In this document: piece by piece, positions 1-8,526 of the stretch
Position numbering within the stretch: the first letter of the stretch is position 1
Layout of the letters: each line of letters starts with the position of its first letter
Assembly (NCBI GenBank): GCA_044237775.1
Contig: JBIIEO010000001.1
Location: 1 to 64,000, forward strand
Direction: 5' to 3'
Length of the DNA: 64,000 nt
Origin: UBA3006 sp044237775
GTDB lineage: Bacteria > Actinomycetota > Acidimicrobiia > Acidimicrobiales > Ilumatobacteraceae
Made by a program: the position numbers and the translations under genes
The notes under the pieces: model-generated
Told to the model about the DNA's origin: nothing
The model's database searches: none
What the model saw: only the letters and a program-made list of their open reading frames with translations

Positions 1-2
1 GT

Positions 3-347
3 GGTGGCAACGGTACGCTTGTTTGCGCCGTGGTGTTGTCGTTCATCGCTTCTCTTGTCTCCATGTCCACGCTCGACGTCGTCATCCGCGCCGCCCTGGT
101 CGTTGCCTTGTCTGCGACGGCACTCATGTTTGTTTCTTCTCTTAAGCCTGCCAGCACTGACGAACGAACGCTCGTCGAGGTCGAAATTCAACCCACCGAA
201 CTCCACCGCTATCCCGACGCCAAACAACGGCTTCGCGCCGGCTACCAGCTCATGAGCGGCGGCGTGGTCGTGGGGGCGCTCGCCGCCCTAGCAGTGTCCG
301 TATTACTTGCCTACCTCGTAGGCATCGTCACCGGGCTGCTTGGGTAA
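3..347 (+). CDS. Small hydrophobic membrane protein, possibly 5'-partial
   Basis: I do not recognise this protein. The frame is open to the left edge, so the gene may begin outside the window; internal candidate starts are GTG at 30 and ATG at 63. Roughly three hydrophobic segments are visible: the N-terminal stretch, the segment after LDVVIRA, and the C-terminal GGVVVGALAALA region. A short polar loop rich in Asp, Glu and Arg separates the last two. The stop TAA directly abuts the ATG of the nucleotide-sugar dehydrogenase (TAAATG), so it is probably co-transcribed with the glycan locus. No function is assigned. Confidence 0.55.
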   Translation, partial: GGNGTLVCAVVLSFIASLVSMSTLDVVIRAALVVALSATALMFVSSLKPASTDERTLVEVEIQPTELHRYPDAKQRLRAGYQLMSGGVVVGALAALAVSVLLAYLVGIVTGLLG

Positions 348-1745
348 ATGCAACAGACCGTCTGTATCCAAGGACTTGGTTTCGTGGGTTCCGCCATGGC
401 CGTTGCCTGCGCTCGCGCGGGTGCCGAACGCACCGAAGGCCCGTGGTTCACGGTGATCGGCATCGACCTTCCAAATGCTCAAGGACGTCTCCGCATTGAT
501 GCGCTTAACCGTGGCGAGTTTCCCTTTGCCTCGACCGATACGACGCTTATCGCCGAAACTTCCGCAGCAGTGCAAACCGGAAACTTAACGGCAACCGACG
601 ATTCGTCAGTGCTATCGCAGGCAGACGTCGTCGTTGTGGATGTGCCGCTCGACATCGATTTCACCGCAACAACTCCAGCATTGGTACTTCAGCCATTCGA
701 ACGGGCTATCCACACAATTGGCGAGCATGCCAAGCCTGGCGCGCTCGTCATCATTGAAACGACAGTTCCTCCCGGCACATGCGAACACATCGTGAAACCC
801 ATTCTCAAGGAATGGGCAACCAAGCGGGACTGTTCGTCTTTTCTCCTTGCTCATTCGTATGAACGCGTTATGCCCGGCGAGCACTATCTCGAATCAATTA
901 CCGCCTTTTGGCGGGCGTACTCTGGCGCAGACGATCACGCAGCAGACGCATGCGAGAGCTTTCTCAACAAAGTCATCGACACTGAGCGTTTCCCGCTCAA
1001 GCGACTGTCGTCCCCCACTGCTTCGGAAACGGCAAAGGTGCTTGAAAACGCTTACCGTGCAGCCAATATTGCGTTCATAAACGAATGGGGGCAATTCGCC
1101 GAGAAAGCCAACGTCGATCTCTACGAGGTCATTGACGCAATTCGCGTCCGGCCCACACACAACAACATCCGACAGCCAGGATTTGGCGTCGGTGGCTACT
1201 GCCTCACCAAAGACCCCGAGTTTGCTGCGATCGCCGCACGCGATCTCCTCGGCATTGGCCCTCAGCCCTTCCCGATGAGCGAGCTCGCAATGAAGATCAA
1301 TCGAGAGATGCCGCTCCATCCACTCGCCCTGTTGGAAAAACGATTCAATTCATTACGCGGTGCACGAATTGCACTGGCCGGTATCTCCTATCGACAAGAC
1401 GTGGCGGACACGCGCTATTCGCCATCTCAAACCTTTGTCGAAGAAGCGGAACGCAAAGGCGCAATCGTGTCGTGTTTTGATCCATTAGTGGCCCATTGGG
1501 ACGAGATGAATCGTGCAGTTGGTTTTGACTTTGCGCAATGTCCCGATGTTGACGCCGTTGTGTTTGCCGTTCCTCACCGTGAGTTTCGTCTCATCGACGC
1601 TGCAACTTGGCTAGCGGGACGGACCCCCGTAATCGTCGACGGAAACGATTCCCTAACTAACGAGCAGCGGGCATTGTTTCAACGAGCAGGCTGTGAGGTG
1701 CTGTCCGTCGGTCGGGGAATTGATGTCGAACGGAGGCCAACATGA
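348..1745 (+). CDS. Nucleotide-sugar (UDP-glucose/GDP-mannose family) 6-dehydrogenase
   Basis: This 465-residue protein has the three-part layout of UDP-glucose/GDP-mannose dehydrogenases. These oxidise C6 of an NDP-sugar to the uronic acid with two NAD+. The N-terminal Rossmann motif is GLGFVGSAMA, followed by a TTVPPGT motif. The central helical segment carries GFGVGGYC, with catalytic Cys285. A second nucleotide-binding domain (GISYRQDVADTRYSPS) follows. WecC/WbpA-type enzymes acting on UDP-HexNAc are the nearest functional analogues, but the exact substrate is not readable. The stop overlaps the next start (ATGA), so it belongs to the same transcript as the nonulosonate genes, although a uronic acid is not an intermediate of that pathway. 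Confidence 0.9.
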   Translation: MQQTVCIQGLGFVGSAMAVACARAGAERTEGPWFTVIGIDLPNAQGRLRIDALNRGEFPFASTDTTLIAETSAAVQTGNLTATDDSSVLSQADVVVVDVPLDIDFTATTPALVLQPFERAIHTIGEHAKPGALVIIETTVPPGTCEHIVKPILKEWATKRDCSSFLLAHSYERVMPGEHYLESITAFWRAYSGADDHAADACESFLNKVIDTERFPLKRLSSPTASETAKVLENAYRAANIAFINEWGQFAEKANVDLYEVIDAIRVRPTHNNIRQPGFGVGGYCLTKDPEFAAIAARDLLGIGPQPFPMSELAMKINREMPLHPLALLEKRFNSLRGARIALAGISYRQDVADTRYSPSQTFVEEAERKGAIVSCFDPLVAHWDEMNRAVGFDFAQCPDVDAVVFAVPHREFRLIDAATWLAGRTPVIVDGNDSLTNEQRALFQRAGCEVLSVGRGIDVERRPT

Positions 1746-2734
1746 AGGTCCTAATTACTGGCGGGGCTGGCTTTGTCGGCACTCACCTCGGTAAGTCGCT
1801 GCTCGACGATGGCCATCGAATCACGATCGTCGACAACTTCCAGCGCGGCGTTCGTGATTCAGCGTTCACCTCGATCGCCCAACATCCTGAAACGACGATC
1901 GTCGACGCTGACTTATTGGCGCCAAACCTTGCCGATCTACTTGCTGCCGACTTTGACGTAATTATTCATCTCGCAGCAATTATCGGTGTGCGACACGTAC
2001 TCGAACGCCCGTACTCAGTACTCGCAGACAACACGATAATGACGATGAACATTGTCGAGGTAGGTCGTCGCCAACGTGCGCTCAAGCATGTGGTGTTTTC
2101 TTCCACTTCGGAGATTTATGCCGGCTCGCTTGTTCATCTCCCGATGATGTCGATCCCGACACCAGAGTCGACACCATTGGCGCTCACCGACCTCTCCGCT
2201 CCTCGGACTTCGTACATGTTGTCGAAGGCGTATGGCGAAGCACTCTTTCACCACTCCGGATTGCCTGCTACGTCAATTCGGCTCCACAACATCTACGGTC
2301 CGCGCATGGGCATGTCACACGTCATCCCCGAACTGTTGCTAAAGGCTCACAACGCACAGAACGGCGACGATCTAACGGTTGCGAGTGTTGGGCATCGTCG
2401 AACCTTCTGTTACATCTCGGACGCAGTCGCCATGATCCGCGGCATCATCGATTCGCCGCAAACCATCGGGGTCACGCTCAATATTGGGAACTCCGAACCT
2501 GAGGTGACGATTGGCGAACTCGCACAGACGATCATCGGCGTCGTCGGTCGAACAATGACAGTTGTTCCTGGCCCCGAGACACCAGGGAGCCCCTCGCGGC
2601 GATGCCCCGACGTGTCACTCCTCAAACGACTCACCGGCGTGAGCGGAGTGGTCTCACTCGAAGAAGGTGTGAGTCGCACGTATGAGTGGTACCGCAATCA
2701 CACATTCACCGGCTCGGAAGTCTCTGCCACATGA
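1742..2734 (+). CDS. NAD-dependent sugar epimerase/dehydratase (extended SDR), LegB candidate
   Basis: This is a 330-residue extended short-chain dehydrogenase. Glycine motif GGAGFVGTH lies at residues 7-15, the catalytic Ser/Thr region is SSTSEIYAG, and the active-site YxxxK is YMLSK. The C-terminal PSRRCPDVSLLKRLTG block is typical of NDP-sugar epimerases, decarboxylases and dehydratases. Its place directly before a LegC-type aminotransferase makes it the only candidate for the 4,6-dehydratase (LegB) that opens the legionaminic pathway. The TSE-x-Y motif also resembles LegB. A C4-epimerase role is the main alternative. It starts at ATG overlapping the previous stop (ATGA) and overlaps the next start in the same way. 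Confidence 0.85.
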   Translation: MKVLITGGAGFVGTHLGKSLLDDGHRITIVDNFQRGVRDSAFTSIAQHPETTIVDADLLAPNLADLLAADFDVIIHLAAIIGVRHVLERPYSVLADNTIMTMNIVEVGRRQRALKHVVFSSTSEIYAGSLVHLPMMSIPTPESTPLALTDLSAPRTSYMLSKAYGEALFHHSGLPATSIRLHNIYGPRMGMSHVIPELLLKAHNAQNGDDLTVASVGHRRTFCYISDAVAMIRGIIDSPQTIGVTLNIGNSEPEVTIGELAQTIIGVVGRTMTVVPGPETPGSPSRRCPDVSLLKRLTGVSGVVSLEEGVSRTYEWYRNHTFTGSEVSAT

Positions 2735-3867
2735 TCCCACTGGCAATTCCGCACCTCGCAGGGAACGAAGCCAAATATCTCCAAGAGTGCGTCGAAACAA
2801 ACTTCGTCTCGACGGTTGGCCCCTTCGTTGCCCGGTTTGAAGACATGGTCGCCGAGGCCTCGGGTGCTCAACACGCAGTCGCGACAAGCTCCGGAACAAC
2901 CGGACTCCATGCTGCACTCGTGGCACTCGGAGTCGGGCGCGACGACCTCGTGATTATTCCATCATTCACCTTCATCGCTACCGCTAATGCGGTGTCGCAC
3001 GCGGGTGCAACCCCCTGGTTATTTGATGTGACGGCCGATTCGTGGACGTTGAATGCACACCAGCTCAGAGCGGATCTCACTGCAAGTACAGAACGTGACT
3101 CACACGGGAATCTCATTCATCGCCCAACTGGGCGACGCGTAGCCGCAATCATCGCTGTGTATACGTTCGGCGCACCGGCCGATATGGATGAATTACGCGA
3201 AGTCGCGAATCGATTCGCACTTCCACTGATTGCAGACGCGGCAGCTGCACTCGGCTCTCGATACAAAGGCCGTGACATTGCGACACTTGGCGCAGATCTC
3301 ACCATCTTCTCATTCAATGGCAACAAGACAATTACTGCAGGGGGTGGTGGCGTTGTCGCGGGAGACGACAGCACACTCGTTGCTCGTGTTAGACACCTCA
3401 CTACAACTGCACGAGTTGGGTCGAACTATGACCACGATGTTGTGGGCTTCAACTATCGCATGACTAATTTGCAGGCTGCCGTTGGGTGCGCGCAAATGGA
3501 AATGCTCGACGTATTTGTTGCAACAAAGAGGCGTATACGACATGCCTACGACCAAGCATTTCAATCATTTGCCGCACTGTTTCCCGAACCATCGTGGAGT
3601 GAGAGTGCGTGCTGGTTTTCAGGATTCGTCACCGATGCCGCCACCGCGACACGCGTGCGCACCGAACTCCAGAAGGCTGGCATTGATGCACGTCCAACAT
3701 GGAAACCGATGCATCTTCAAGTGCCCTACGCAACATCCCCACGTGCCTCGGTTGAGGTTTCTGATTCCATTTGGGGCACCATCGTGACCCTCCCGTGCTC
3801 AACGGGCATCAGCGATGACGAGCTAGACGCCGTCATACGTGCGGTGAAGGTGGCGATGCGCCAATAG
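2731..3867 (+). CDS. legC: DegT/DnrJ/EryC1 aminotransferase, LegC/PglE-like
   Basis: This is a 378-residue PLP-dependent sugar aminotransferase predicted to aminate C4 of a 4-keto-6-deoxy NDP-HexNAc in nonulosonic acid synthesis. Visible are the N-terminal PLAIPHLAGNEAKYLQE block, SSGTTGLHAAL (PLP phosphate binding), IPSFTFIATANAVSHAGA, the Asp-containing IADAAAALGS, and SFNGNKTITAGGGG with the Schiff-base lysine. The start is taken as ATG 2731 (ATGA overlap). An upstream GTG at 2686 would add 15 residues inside the previous gene. The next gene, a hydrolysing epimerase, is 10 bases away. The exact substrate nucleotide (UDP or GDP) is inferred from context only. Confidence 0.88.
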   Translation: MIPLAIPHLAGNEAKYLQECVETNFVSTVGPFVARFEDMVAEASGAQHAVATSSGTTGLHAALVALGVGRDDLVIIPSFTFIATANAVSHAGATPWLFDVTADSWTLNAHQLRADLTASTERDSHGNLIHRPTGRRVAAIIAVYTFGAPADMDELREVANRFALPLIADAAAALGSRYKGRDIATLGADLTIFSFNGNKTITAGGGGVVAGDDSTLVARVRHLTTTARVGSNYDHDVVGFNYRMTNLQAAVGCAQMEMLDVFVATKRRIRHAYDQAFQSFAALFPEPSWSESACWFSGFVTDAATATRVRTELQKAGIDARPTWKPMHLQVPYATSPRASVEVSDSIWGTIVTLPCSTGISDDELDAVIRAVKVAMRQ

Positions 3868-3877
3868 CCTGCAGGTC

Positions 3878-5050
3878 GTGGGTTCACCGCGACGGGTCTG
3901 CGTGATGACCGGCACTCGAGCCGATTACGGCCACTTGTATTGGGTGCTGCATGAGATTGCGAATGAACCTGCGCTCGAACTCCAGCTCGTTGTTACCGGT
4001 GCACATTTGTCGACAACCTTTGGGCACACAGTTGACCAGATTGAACGCGATGGTTTCCCTATCGCGCGCCGCGTTCCTTTTTCCCTCAACAACGATTCAC
4101 CTGTTGCAGTTGCAGAATCAATGGCGAGCGTCACTGCAGGACTCGCTCGAGCATTTCATGAACTTTCCCCCGATGTCCTTGTTGTTCTCGGCGATCGATA
4201 CGAAGTACTTGCCGCCGCTCAAGCGGCGCTGATTCTCGGTATTCCTCTCGCCCACCTCCATGGAGGCGAGACAACTGAAGGCGCATTTGACGAAGCCATC
4301 CGACACGCAGTCACCAAAATGGCGCATCTGCATTTTGTTGCTGCCGATGAGTACGCGGAACGTGTCCTGCAACTCGGAGAATCTGCGGATCGTGTATTCA
4401 ACGTCGGCGCGCCCGGGCTCGATCACCTTGAGCGCACACCTCTCGCCACGCGCGACGAACTCGAAGCGCACCTATCGCTTACTTTGCAGTCTCCACTCCT
4501 CGTTGTGACCTACCACCCCGAAACACTGGATCAAGATGATGGAGAGGGTGGGCTCATCGCAATGCTTGACGCACTTGACTCCGTCGATGCAGCCACCATC
4601 GTGTTCACTGGCGTCAACGCCGATCCTGGCCACACGAGCATCCATGAACGCATCGCGCAATTCATTACCACGCAACCACAACGGCGCGCGATGGTTGCAT
4701 CACTTGGCCAAGCGCGATACCTCGGTCTGCTTCGTATCGCCGATGCAGTGGTGGGCAATTCATCAAGTGGCATGATCGAAGCTCCAGCCTTGCGACTCCC
4801 CACGATCAACATTGGAGACCGCCAGAAAGGCCGCCTGCATGCAGCGAGCGTGATTGACGCGCAGCCAAACGCTGTCGACATTCGCCGCGCTCTGGGGCTT
4901 GCTCTAGACCCATCATTCAGGAATGGCCTGCCTGAACAAGTTTCCCTGTATGGACTTGGCGATGCGTCGACAAAAATCGTCGAGGTGCTGAAGACGGCAA
5001 GACTCGAGGGCATCATGAAGAAGCACTTCGTGGATCGGCCCACTGCGTGA
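3878..5050 (+). CDS. legG: UDP-GlcNAc 2-epimerase (hydrolysing), NeuC/LegG family
   Basis: This 390-residue protein is a hydrolysing NDP-sugar 2-epimerase of the NeuC/LegG type. It releases the nucleotide and inverts C2, giving the free hexose that the synthase condenses with PEP. The signature TGTRADYG lies at residues 11-18. LGDRYEVLAAA and HLHGGETTEGAFDEAIRHAVTKMAHLHF are hallmark segments of the family. GNSSSGMIEAP near the C-terminus binds the nucleotide phosphates. It uses GTG at 3878. Its stop overlaps the GTG of the synthase (GTGA), which supports one pathway. Assignment as LegG rather than NeuC rests on the neighbouring LegC- and PtmE-like genes. Confidence 0.92.
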   Translation: MGSPRRVCVMTGTRADYGHLYWVLHEIANEPALELQLVVTGAHLSTTFGHTVDQIERDGFPIARRVPFSLNNDSPVAVAESMASVTAGLARAFHELSPDVLVVLGDRYEVLAAAQAALILGIPLAHLHGGETTEGAFDEAIRHAVTKMAHLHFVAADEYAERVLQLGESADRVFNVGAPGLDHLERTPLATRDELEAHLSLTLQSPLLVVTYHPETLDQDDGEGGLIAMLDALDSVDAATIVFTGVNADPGHTSIHERIAQFITTQPQRRAMVASLGQARYLGLLRIADAVVGNSSSGMIEAPALRLPTINIGDRQKGRLHAASVIDAQPNAVDIRRALGLALDPSFRNGLPEQVSLYGLGDASTKIVEVLKTARLEGIMKKHFVDRPTA

Positions 5051-6117
5051 GCCTCTTTGTCATTGCCGAAGCAGGTGTCAACCACAACGGATCGTTGTCC
5101 ACCGCGCTCGACATGGTCGACGTTGCAGCAGCAGCAGGCGCAGATGCGGTGAAGTTTCAGACCTTCAAAGCCAAAGCCATGATCACCGAGAGTGCCCCAA
5201 AAGCGGACTATCAAGTGGCAAGCACAGGAACTACACAGAGCCAGCGAGACATGATCGAGTCGCTTGAGCTCTCGGCTGATGCGCATCTCGCGATTGCCCA
5301 ACACTGCGCTACAAGGAGTATCAACTTTCTCTCAACTCCTTTTGATATCGAGAGCCTTCATCTCCTCTCGCGATCACTCGGTATGACGACCTTGAAGATC
5401 CCCTCGGGCGAGGTAACAAACTTGCCCTTTGTCTTGGACGTCGGTCGCGAAGCGAAAGATGTGATCTTGTCCACGGGAATGTGCTCCCTTCGAGAGATCG
5501 AAATTGCCCTGAAGACTCTTGCTTTTGCATTCGACCGGTCGAAGCAGACCGAAGCGCCTTCAACTCGTCACCTTGAAGTTCCACTTAATGATCGAGATCG
5601 CTCGCTGTTGCTTGGTCGTGTGACAATTCTGCAGTGCACCACCGAGTATCCAGCACCTGTCGATGAAGCAAACTTGCGAGCGATGTTGACGATTCGCGAT
5701 GCATTCGGGCTGGCCGTCGGCTACTCAGATCACACGCTTGGTGCAACTTCGTCGATCGCTGCCGTTGCACTTGGAGCCACCATTATTGAGAAACACTTCA
5801 CGATGGACAACACGCAAGTCGGACCAGATCACCGCGCTTCGATGGAACCGAGCGAACTGAAAGCCTTCGTCGCCGACCTCCGCGACGCGGAACGCGCCCT
5901 TGGATCGGCGACGAAGTCACCGACTCCGTCTGAGACGAAGAACATTCCCATTGCTCGCAAGAGCATCGTCGCTTCGCGCGCCATCGCCAAAGGGGAAGTC
6001 TTGTCGGCGGACAATCTGACTTTCAAGCGACCCGGCACGGGTCGACCACCGATCGAATACTTCGATCTTGTCGGCACACCTGCCCCACGTGAAATCGCGG
6101 AAGATGAACAGTTGTGA
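5047..6117 (+). CDS. legI: N-acetylneuraminate/legionaminate synthase (NeuB/LegI)
   Basis: This is a 356-residue PEP-dependent nonulosonate synthase that condenses the free HexNAc derivative with phosphoenolpyruvate. The N-terminal TIM barrel opens with IAEAGVNHNGS and has AGADAVKFQTF, FLSTPFD, KIPSGE and VGYSDHTLG, followed by IIEKHFT. The last ~60 residues (KSIVASRAIAKGEVLSADNL) form the SAF/antifreeze-like domain typical of NeuB. Starting GTG 5047 overlaps the previous stop by 4 bases, and the stop overlaps the next GTG. It is the central enzyme of the pathway. Neu5Ac, legionaminic and pseudaminic synthases share this layout, so the legionaminic call is contextual. Confidence 0.94.
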   Translation: MSLFVIAEAGVNHNGSLSTALDMVDVAAAAGADAVKFQTFKAKAMITESAPKADYQVASTGTTQSQRDMIESLELSADAHLAIAQHCATRSINFLSTPFDIESLHLLSRSLGMTTLKIPSGEVTNLPFVLDVGREAKDVILSTGMCSLREIEIALKTLAFAFDRSKQTEAPSTRHLEVPLNDRDRSLLLGRVTILQCTTEYPAPVDEANLRAMLTIRDAFGLAVGYSDHTLGATSSIAAVALGATIIEKHFTMDNTQVGPDHRASMEPSELKAFVADLRDAERALGSATKSPTPSETKNIPIARKSIVASRAIAKGEVLSADNLTFKRPGTGRPPIEYFDLVGTPAPREIAEDEQL

Positions 6118-6752
6118 GTGAAACAGTCATTGTTGGTGCGGGTGGACACGCTCGCGTTCTTGTGGATGTCCTTGCATCACGCGGTGTAACACCGCACGGG
6201 CTACTCGACCCGAATCTCACGGTGGGCACGGATGTTGGAGGCATCCGCGTCTTGGGCGATGACTCCTGGCTCGACAACCACCGCGAGAGGAACCCACGTG
6301 TCGTCATAGGAATTGGCTCAACCGGTTCGGTTCGCACACGTATCAACATTTTTGACTCGCTCCGTCAGCAGGGACACCACGTTGTCGGCGCAGTCCACTT
6401 ATCGACCATTGAGGGATCGAACTGCCGCATTGACCAGACGGCACAAGTCTTACCCGGGTGTGTAATCAATCATTCAGCAACGATTGGTGCCAACGTTGTC
6501 CTATATAGCGGCGTCATCGTTGAACACGACTGCACGATAAGCGACCATGCCTACCTCTCTCCACGCGTGACGCTGTGCGGCGGTTCGACAGTCGGAGCAC
6601 GCAGTTTTATCGGTGCCGGCGCGACGGTGCTCCCCGGCGTCACGATTGGCGCCGACGTCATTGTCGGTGCAGGAGCCGTAGTCACTCGTGACGTGCCCGA
6701 AGGTCTGACCGTGATGGGCGTACCGGCGAAGGTCGTAGACTCCCATCAATGA
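6114..6752 (+). CDS. NeuD/PglD-type left-handed beta-helix sugar acyltransferase
   Basis: This 212-residue acyltransferase has an N-terminal Rossmann-like PglD domain (VIVGAGGHARVLVDVL) and a C-terminal left-handed beta-helix of hexapeptide repeats. The helix ends with GAGAVVTRDVPEGLTVMGVPAKVV. Members N-acetylate 4-amino sugars (PglD/LegH) or O-acetylate sialic acids (NeuD). Here it is the only acetyltransferase between synthase and nucleotidyltransferase, so it is the best LegH candidate. The likely acetyl-CoA-binding loop and catalytic His lie near VEHDCTISDHAYLSP. It starts at GTG 6114 and ends in an ATGA overlap with the next gene. Whether it acts on the NDP-amino sugar or on the finished acid cannot be told from sequence. 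Confidence 0.88.
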   Translation: MSETVIVGAGGHARVLVDVLASRGVTPHGLLDPNLTVGTDVGGIRVLGDDSWLDNHRERNPRVVIGIGSTGSVRTRINIFDSLRQQGHHVVGAVHLSTIEGSNCRIDQTAQVLPGCVINHSATIGANVVLYSGVIVEHDCTISDHAYLSPRVTLCGGSTVGARSFIGAGATVLPGVTIGADVIVGAGAVVTRDVPEGLTVMGVPAKVVDSHQ

Positions 6753-7789
6753 AAAATTGGCGTGACGCGCTGATTTCCGATTCCAGCAGTCTGCGCGACG
6801 CTGTTGCGCGGATGAGTGATTCGGGCTGGCAGATTGCTGTTGTTGTTGACGCAAACGAACGTCTTACTGGCGTGCTCACCGACGGAGATATCCGACGGGC
6901 GCTTCTTCAGGGTCGTGATCTCTCGGCTGCAATCCCCGACGTCATGAACCCCAACCCCGTCGTAATGGAATCACGCACGCCGGTGTCGACGATTCGAAAC
7001 AAGATGCGCCAAGAGGGTTTTCACTTCATCCCTCTTGTGGATGCCAATCGAGTCGTCCAAGGCATTGCCACCATTGACGAACTCGTCGGTGCGGAAGATC
7101 GTCCCAATCCCGTCGTAATCATGGCTGGCGGACTTGGCAAGCGCCTGCACCCACTCACTGAGAATTTTCCTAAGCCAATGCTCACTGTTGGTGACAAACC
7201 GATTCTCGAAACTATTGTGTCGTCGTTTGCTCAACAAGGTTTTCGCAACATACACCTTTCGGTGAACTTTCGATCCGATGTTGTCGAAGCACACTTCGGA
7301 AACGGTGAAGAGTTTGGCGTCAACATCACCTACCTCCATGAATCCGAGCCGCTGGGCACTGCTGGGGCACTCTCGCTTCTGCACACAACCAATGACCTGC
7401 CAATCATCGTGATGAACGGTGACCTCCTGACCAGGATGTCCGGGGATGCCCTGCTCGAATTTCACGATCACAATCGCGCTGACGCGACGATGGTGGTACG
7501 CGAGACAACATTTGATCTTCCCTACGGAGTCGTGTCAGTTGACAATGTTGCAATCAGTCAGATTGCCGAGAAGCCAAAACAGGCCTTCTTGGTTAACGCG
7601 GGCATTTATGTCATCAATCCGGACGTCGTGCGATCAATCCCTTCTAGCCAATACCTAGACATGCCAACGCTGTTCAACAACTTGATCGCCGATAAGCGCA
7701 AGGTCATTGCGTTTCCATTGCACGAATACTGGATCGATATCGGGCGACTCGAGGAACTTGAACGTGCCCAAGTCGAATGGACAAGTTGA
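6749..7789 (+). CDS. CBS-domain sugar nucleotidyltransferase (PtmE-like)
   Basis: This is a 346-residue fusion. Residues 1-115 hold a pair of CBS motifs (GVLTDGDIRRALLQG and FIPLVDANRVVQGIATIDEL). Residues ~120-346 are a nucleotidyltransferase with MAGGLGKRLHPLTENFPKPM at its nucleotide site. In Campylobacter the same architecture (PtmE) makes GDP-glucosamine to feed legionaminic acid synthesis. Its presence here argues for legionaminic rather than sialic acid. The CBS pair probably senses an adenosyl ligand and gates activity, which is an inference. ATGA overlap upstream; the CMP-sugar synthetase follows after 3 bases. Confidence 0.9.
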   Translation: MKNWRDALISDSSSLRDAVARMSDSGWQIAVVVDANERLTGVLTDGDIRRALLQGRDLSAAIPDVMNPNPVVMESRTPVSTIRNKMRQEGFHFIPLVDANRVVQGIATIDELVGAEDRPNPVVIMAGGLGKRLHPLTENFPKPMLTVGDKPILETIVSSFAQQGFRNIHLSVNFRSDVVEAHFGNGEEFGVNITYLHESEPLGTAGALSLLHTTNDLPIIVMNGDLLTRMSGDALLEFHDHNRADATMVVRETTFDLPYGVVSVDNVAISQIAEKPKQAFLVNAGIYVINPDVVRSIPSSQYLDMPTLFNNLIADKRKVIAFPLHEYWIDIGRLEELERAQVEWTS

Positions 7790-7792
7790 TCA

Positions 7793-8491
7793 ATGATTGA
7801 CAATCGACGCGTGGTTGCAGTCGTGCCCGCGCGCGGTGGTTCAAAGGGTGTGCCGGGAAAAAACCTACGAGAAGTTGCAGGTGTCTCGCTGTTGCATCGC
7901 GCACTACAGACTGCGACTGCGTGCAACTACGTGGACGCAGTCGTGGTCTCCTCGGACGACGATGCAATCCTTCAGCATGCTGGACTGGTGCCTGGGGTCC
8001 TGACCCTGCTCCGCCCTTCCGAACTTGCTACTGATGCATCGTCCATGGCACCAGTTGTAGACCACGTGTTGTCAATTCACGACGCCGACATCGTTGTTCT
8101 TTTGCAGCCCACTTCTCCGCTTCGTGAAGTCCACGACATCAAAGGTGGCCTCGAGAGGTTTGTTGCCGCAGGCGCAGACTCATTGGTCTCGGTGTGCCCT
8201 GCACGAACAAGCCCCTACTGGATGTACCGTCTCACGGACAACGGACGCCTGCAGTCCCTCTTGCCCAAACCCGATGCTGCAACGCGCCAGGAGCTGCCCG
8301 AGACCTACCAGGTCAACGGTGCACTGTACGTCGTAAGGGCCTCGTGGTTTGCGGAGCACCACGTGTTTGTCGATGAACAGACCGTCGCCTACGTCATGCC
8401 AGTAGATCGATCAATTGACATAGACAACCCCGAAGATTTGATCGTTGCTGAGGCGGTGCTACGCCGTCACAAGGCAGCCCTCGACCAGTAG
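7793..8491 (+). CDS. legF: CMP-nonulosonate cytidylyltransferase (NeuA/LegF)
   Basis: This is a 232-residue cytidylyltransferase that activates the free nonulosonic acid with CTP. The N-terminal motif VPARGGSKGVPGKNLR (CTP binding) is diagnostic. LLQPTSPLRE and the C-terminal SIDIDNPEDL (metal binding Asp) match the CMP-NeuNAc synthetase family, and the length is typical for the bacterial single-domain form. It starts at ATG 7793, three bases after the PtmE-like stop. A 35-base gap then precedes the amidotransferase gene. Specificity for legionaminic over neuraminic acid is inferred from the neighbours. Confidence 0.93.
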   Translation: MIDNRRVVAVVPARGGSKGVPGKNLREVAGVSLLHRALQTATACNYVDAVVVSSDDDAILQHAGLVPGVLTLLRPSELATDASSMAPVVDHVLSIHDADIVVLLQPTSPLREVHDIKGGLERFVAAGADSLVSVCPARTSPYWMYRLTDNGRLQSLLPKPDAATRQELPETYQVNGALYVVRASWFAEHHVFVDEQTVAYVMPVDRSIDIDNPEDLIVAEAVLRRHKAALDQ

Positions 8492-8526
8492 CCTTTGGCG
8501 AACACATCAATAGGGCGGAAGATCCG

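Noticed and set aside
4531..5304. A 257-codon minus-strand frame over the 2-epimerase and synthase genes
   Set aside because: It is antisense to two clear family members, lies across their junction and has a Cys/Ser/Arg-rich composition without motifs.
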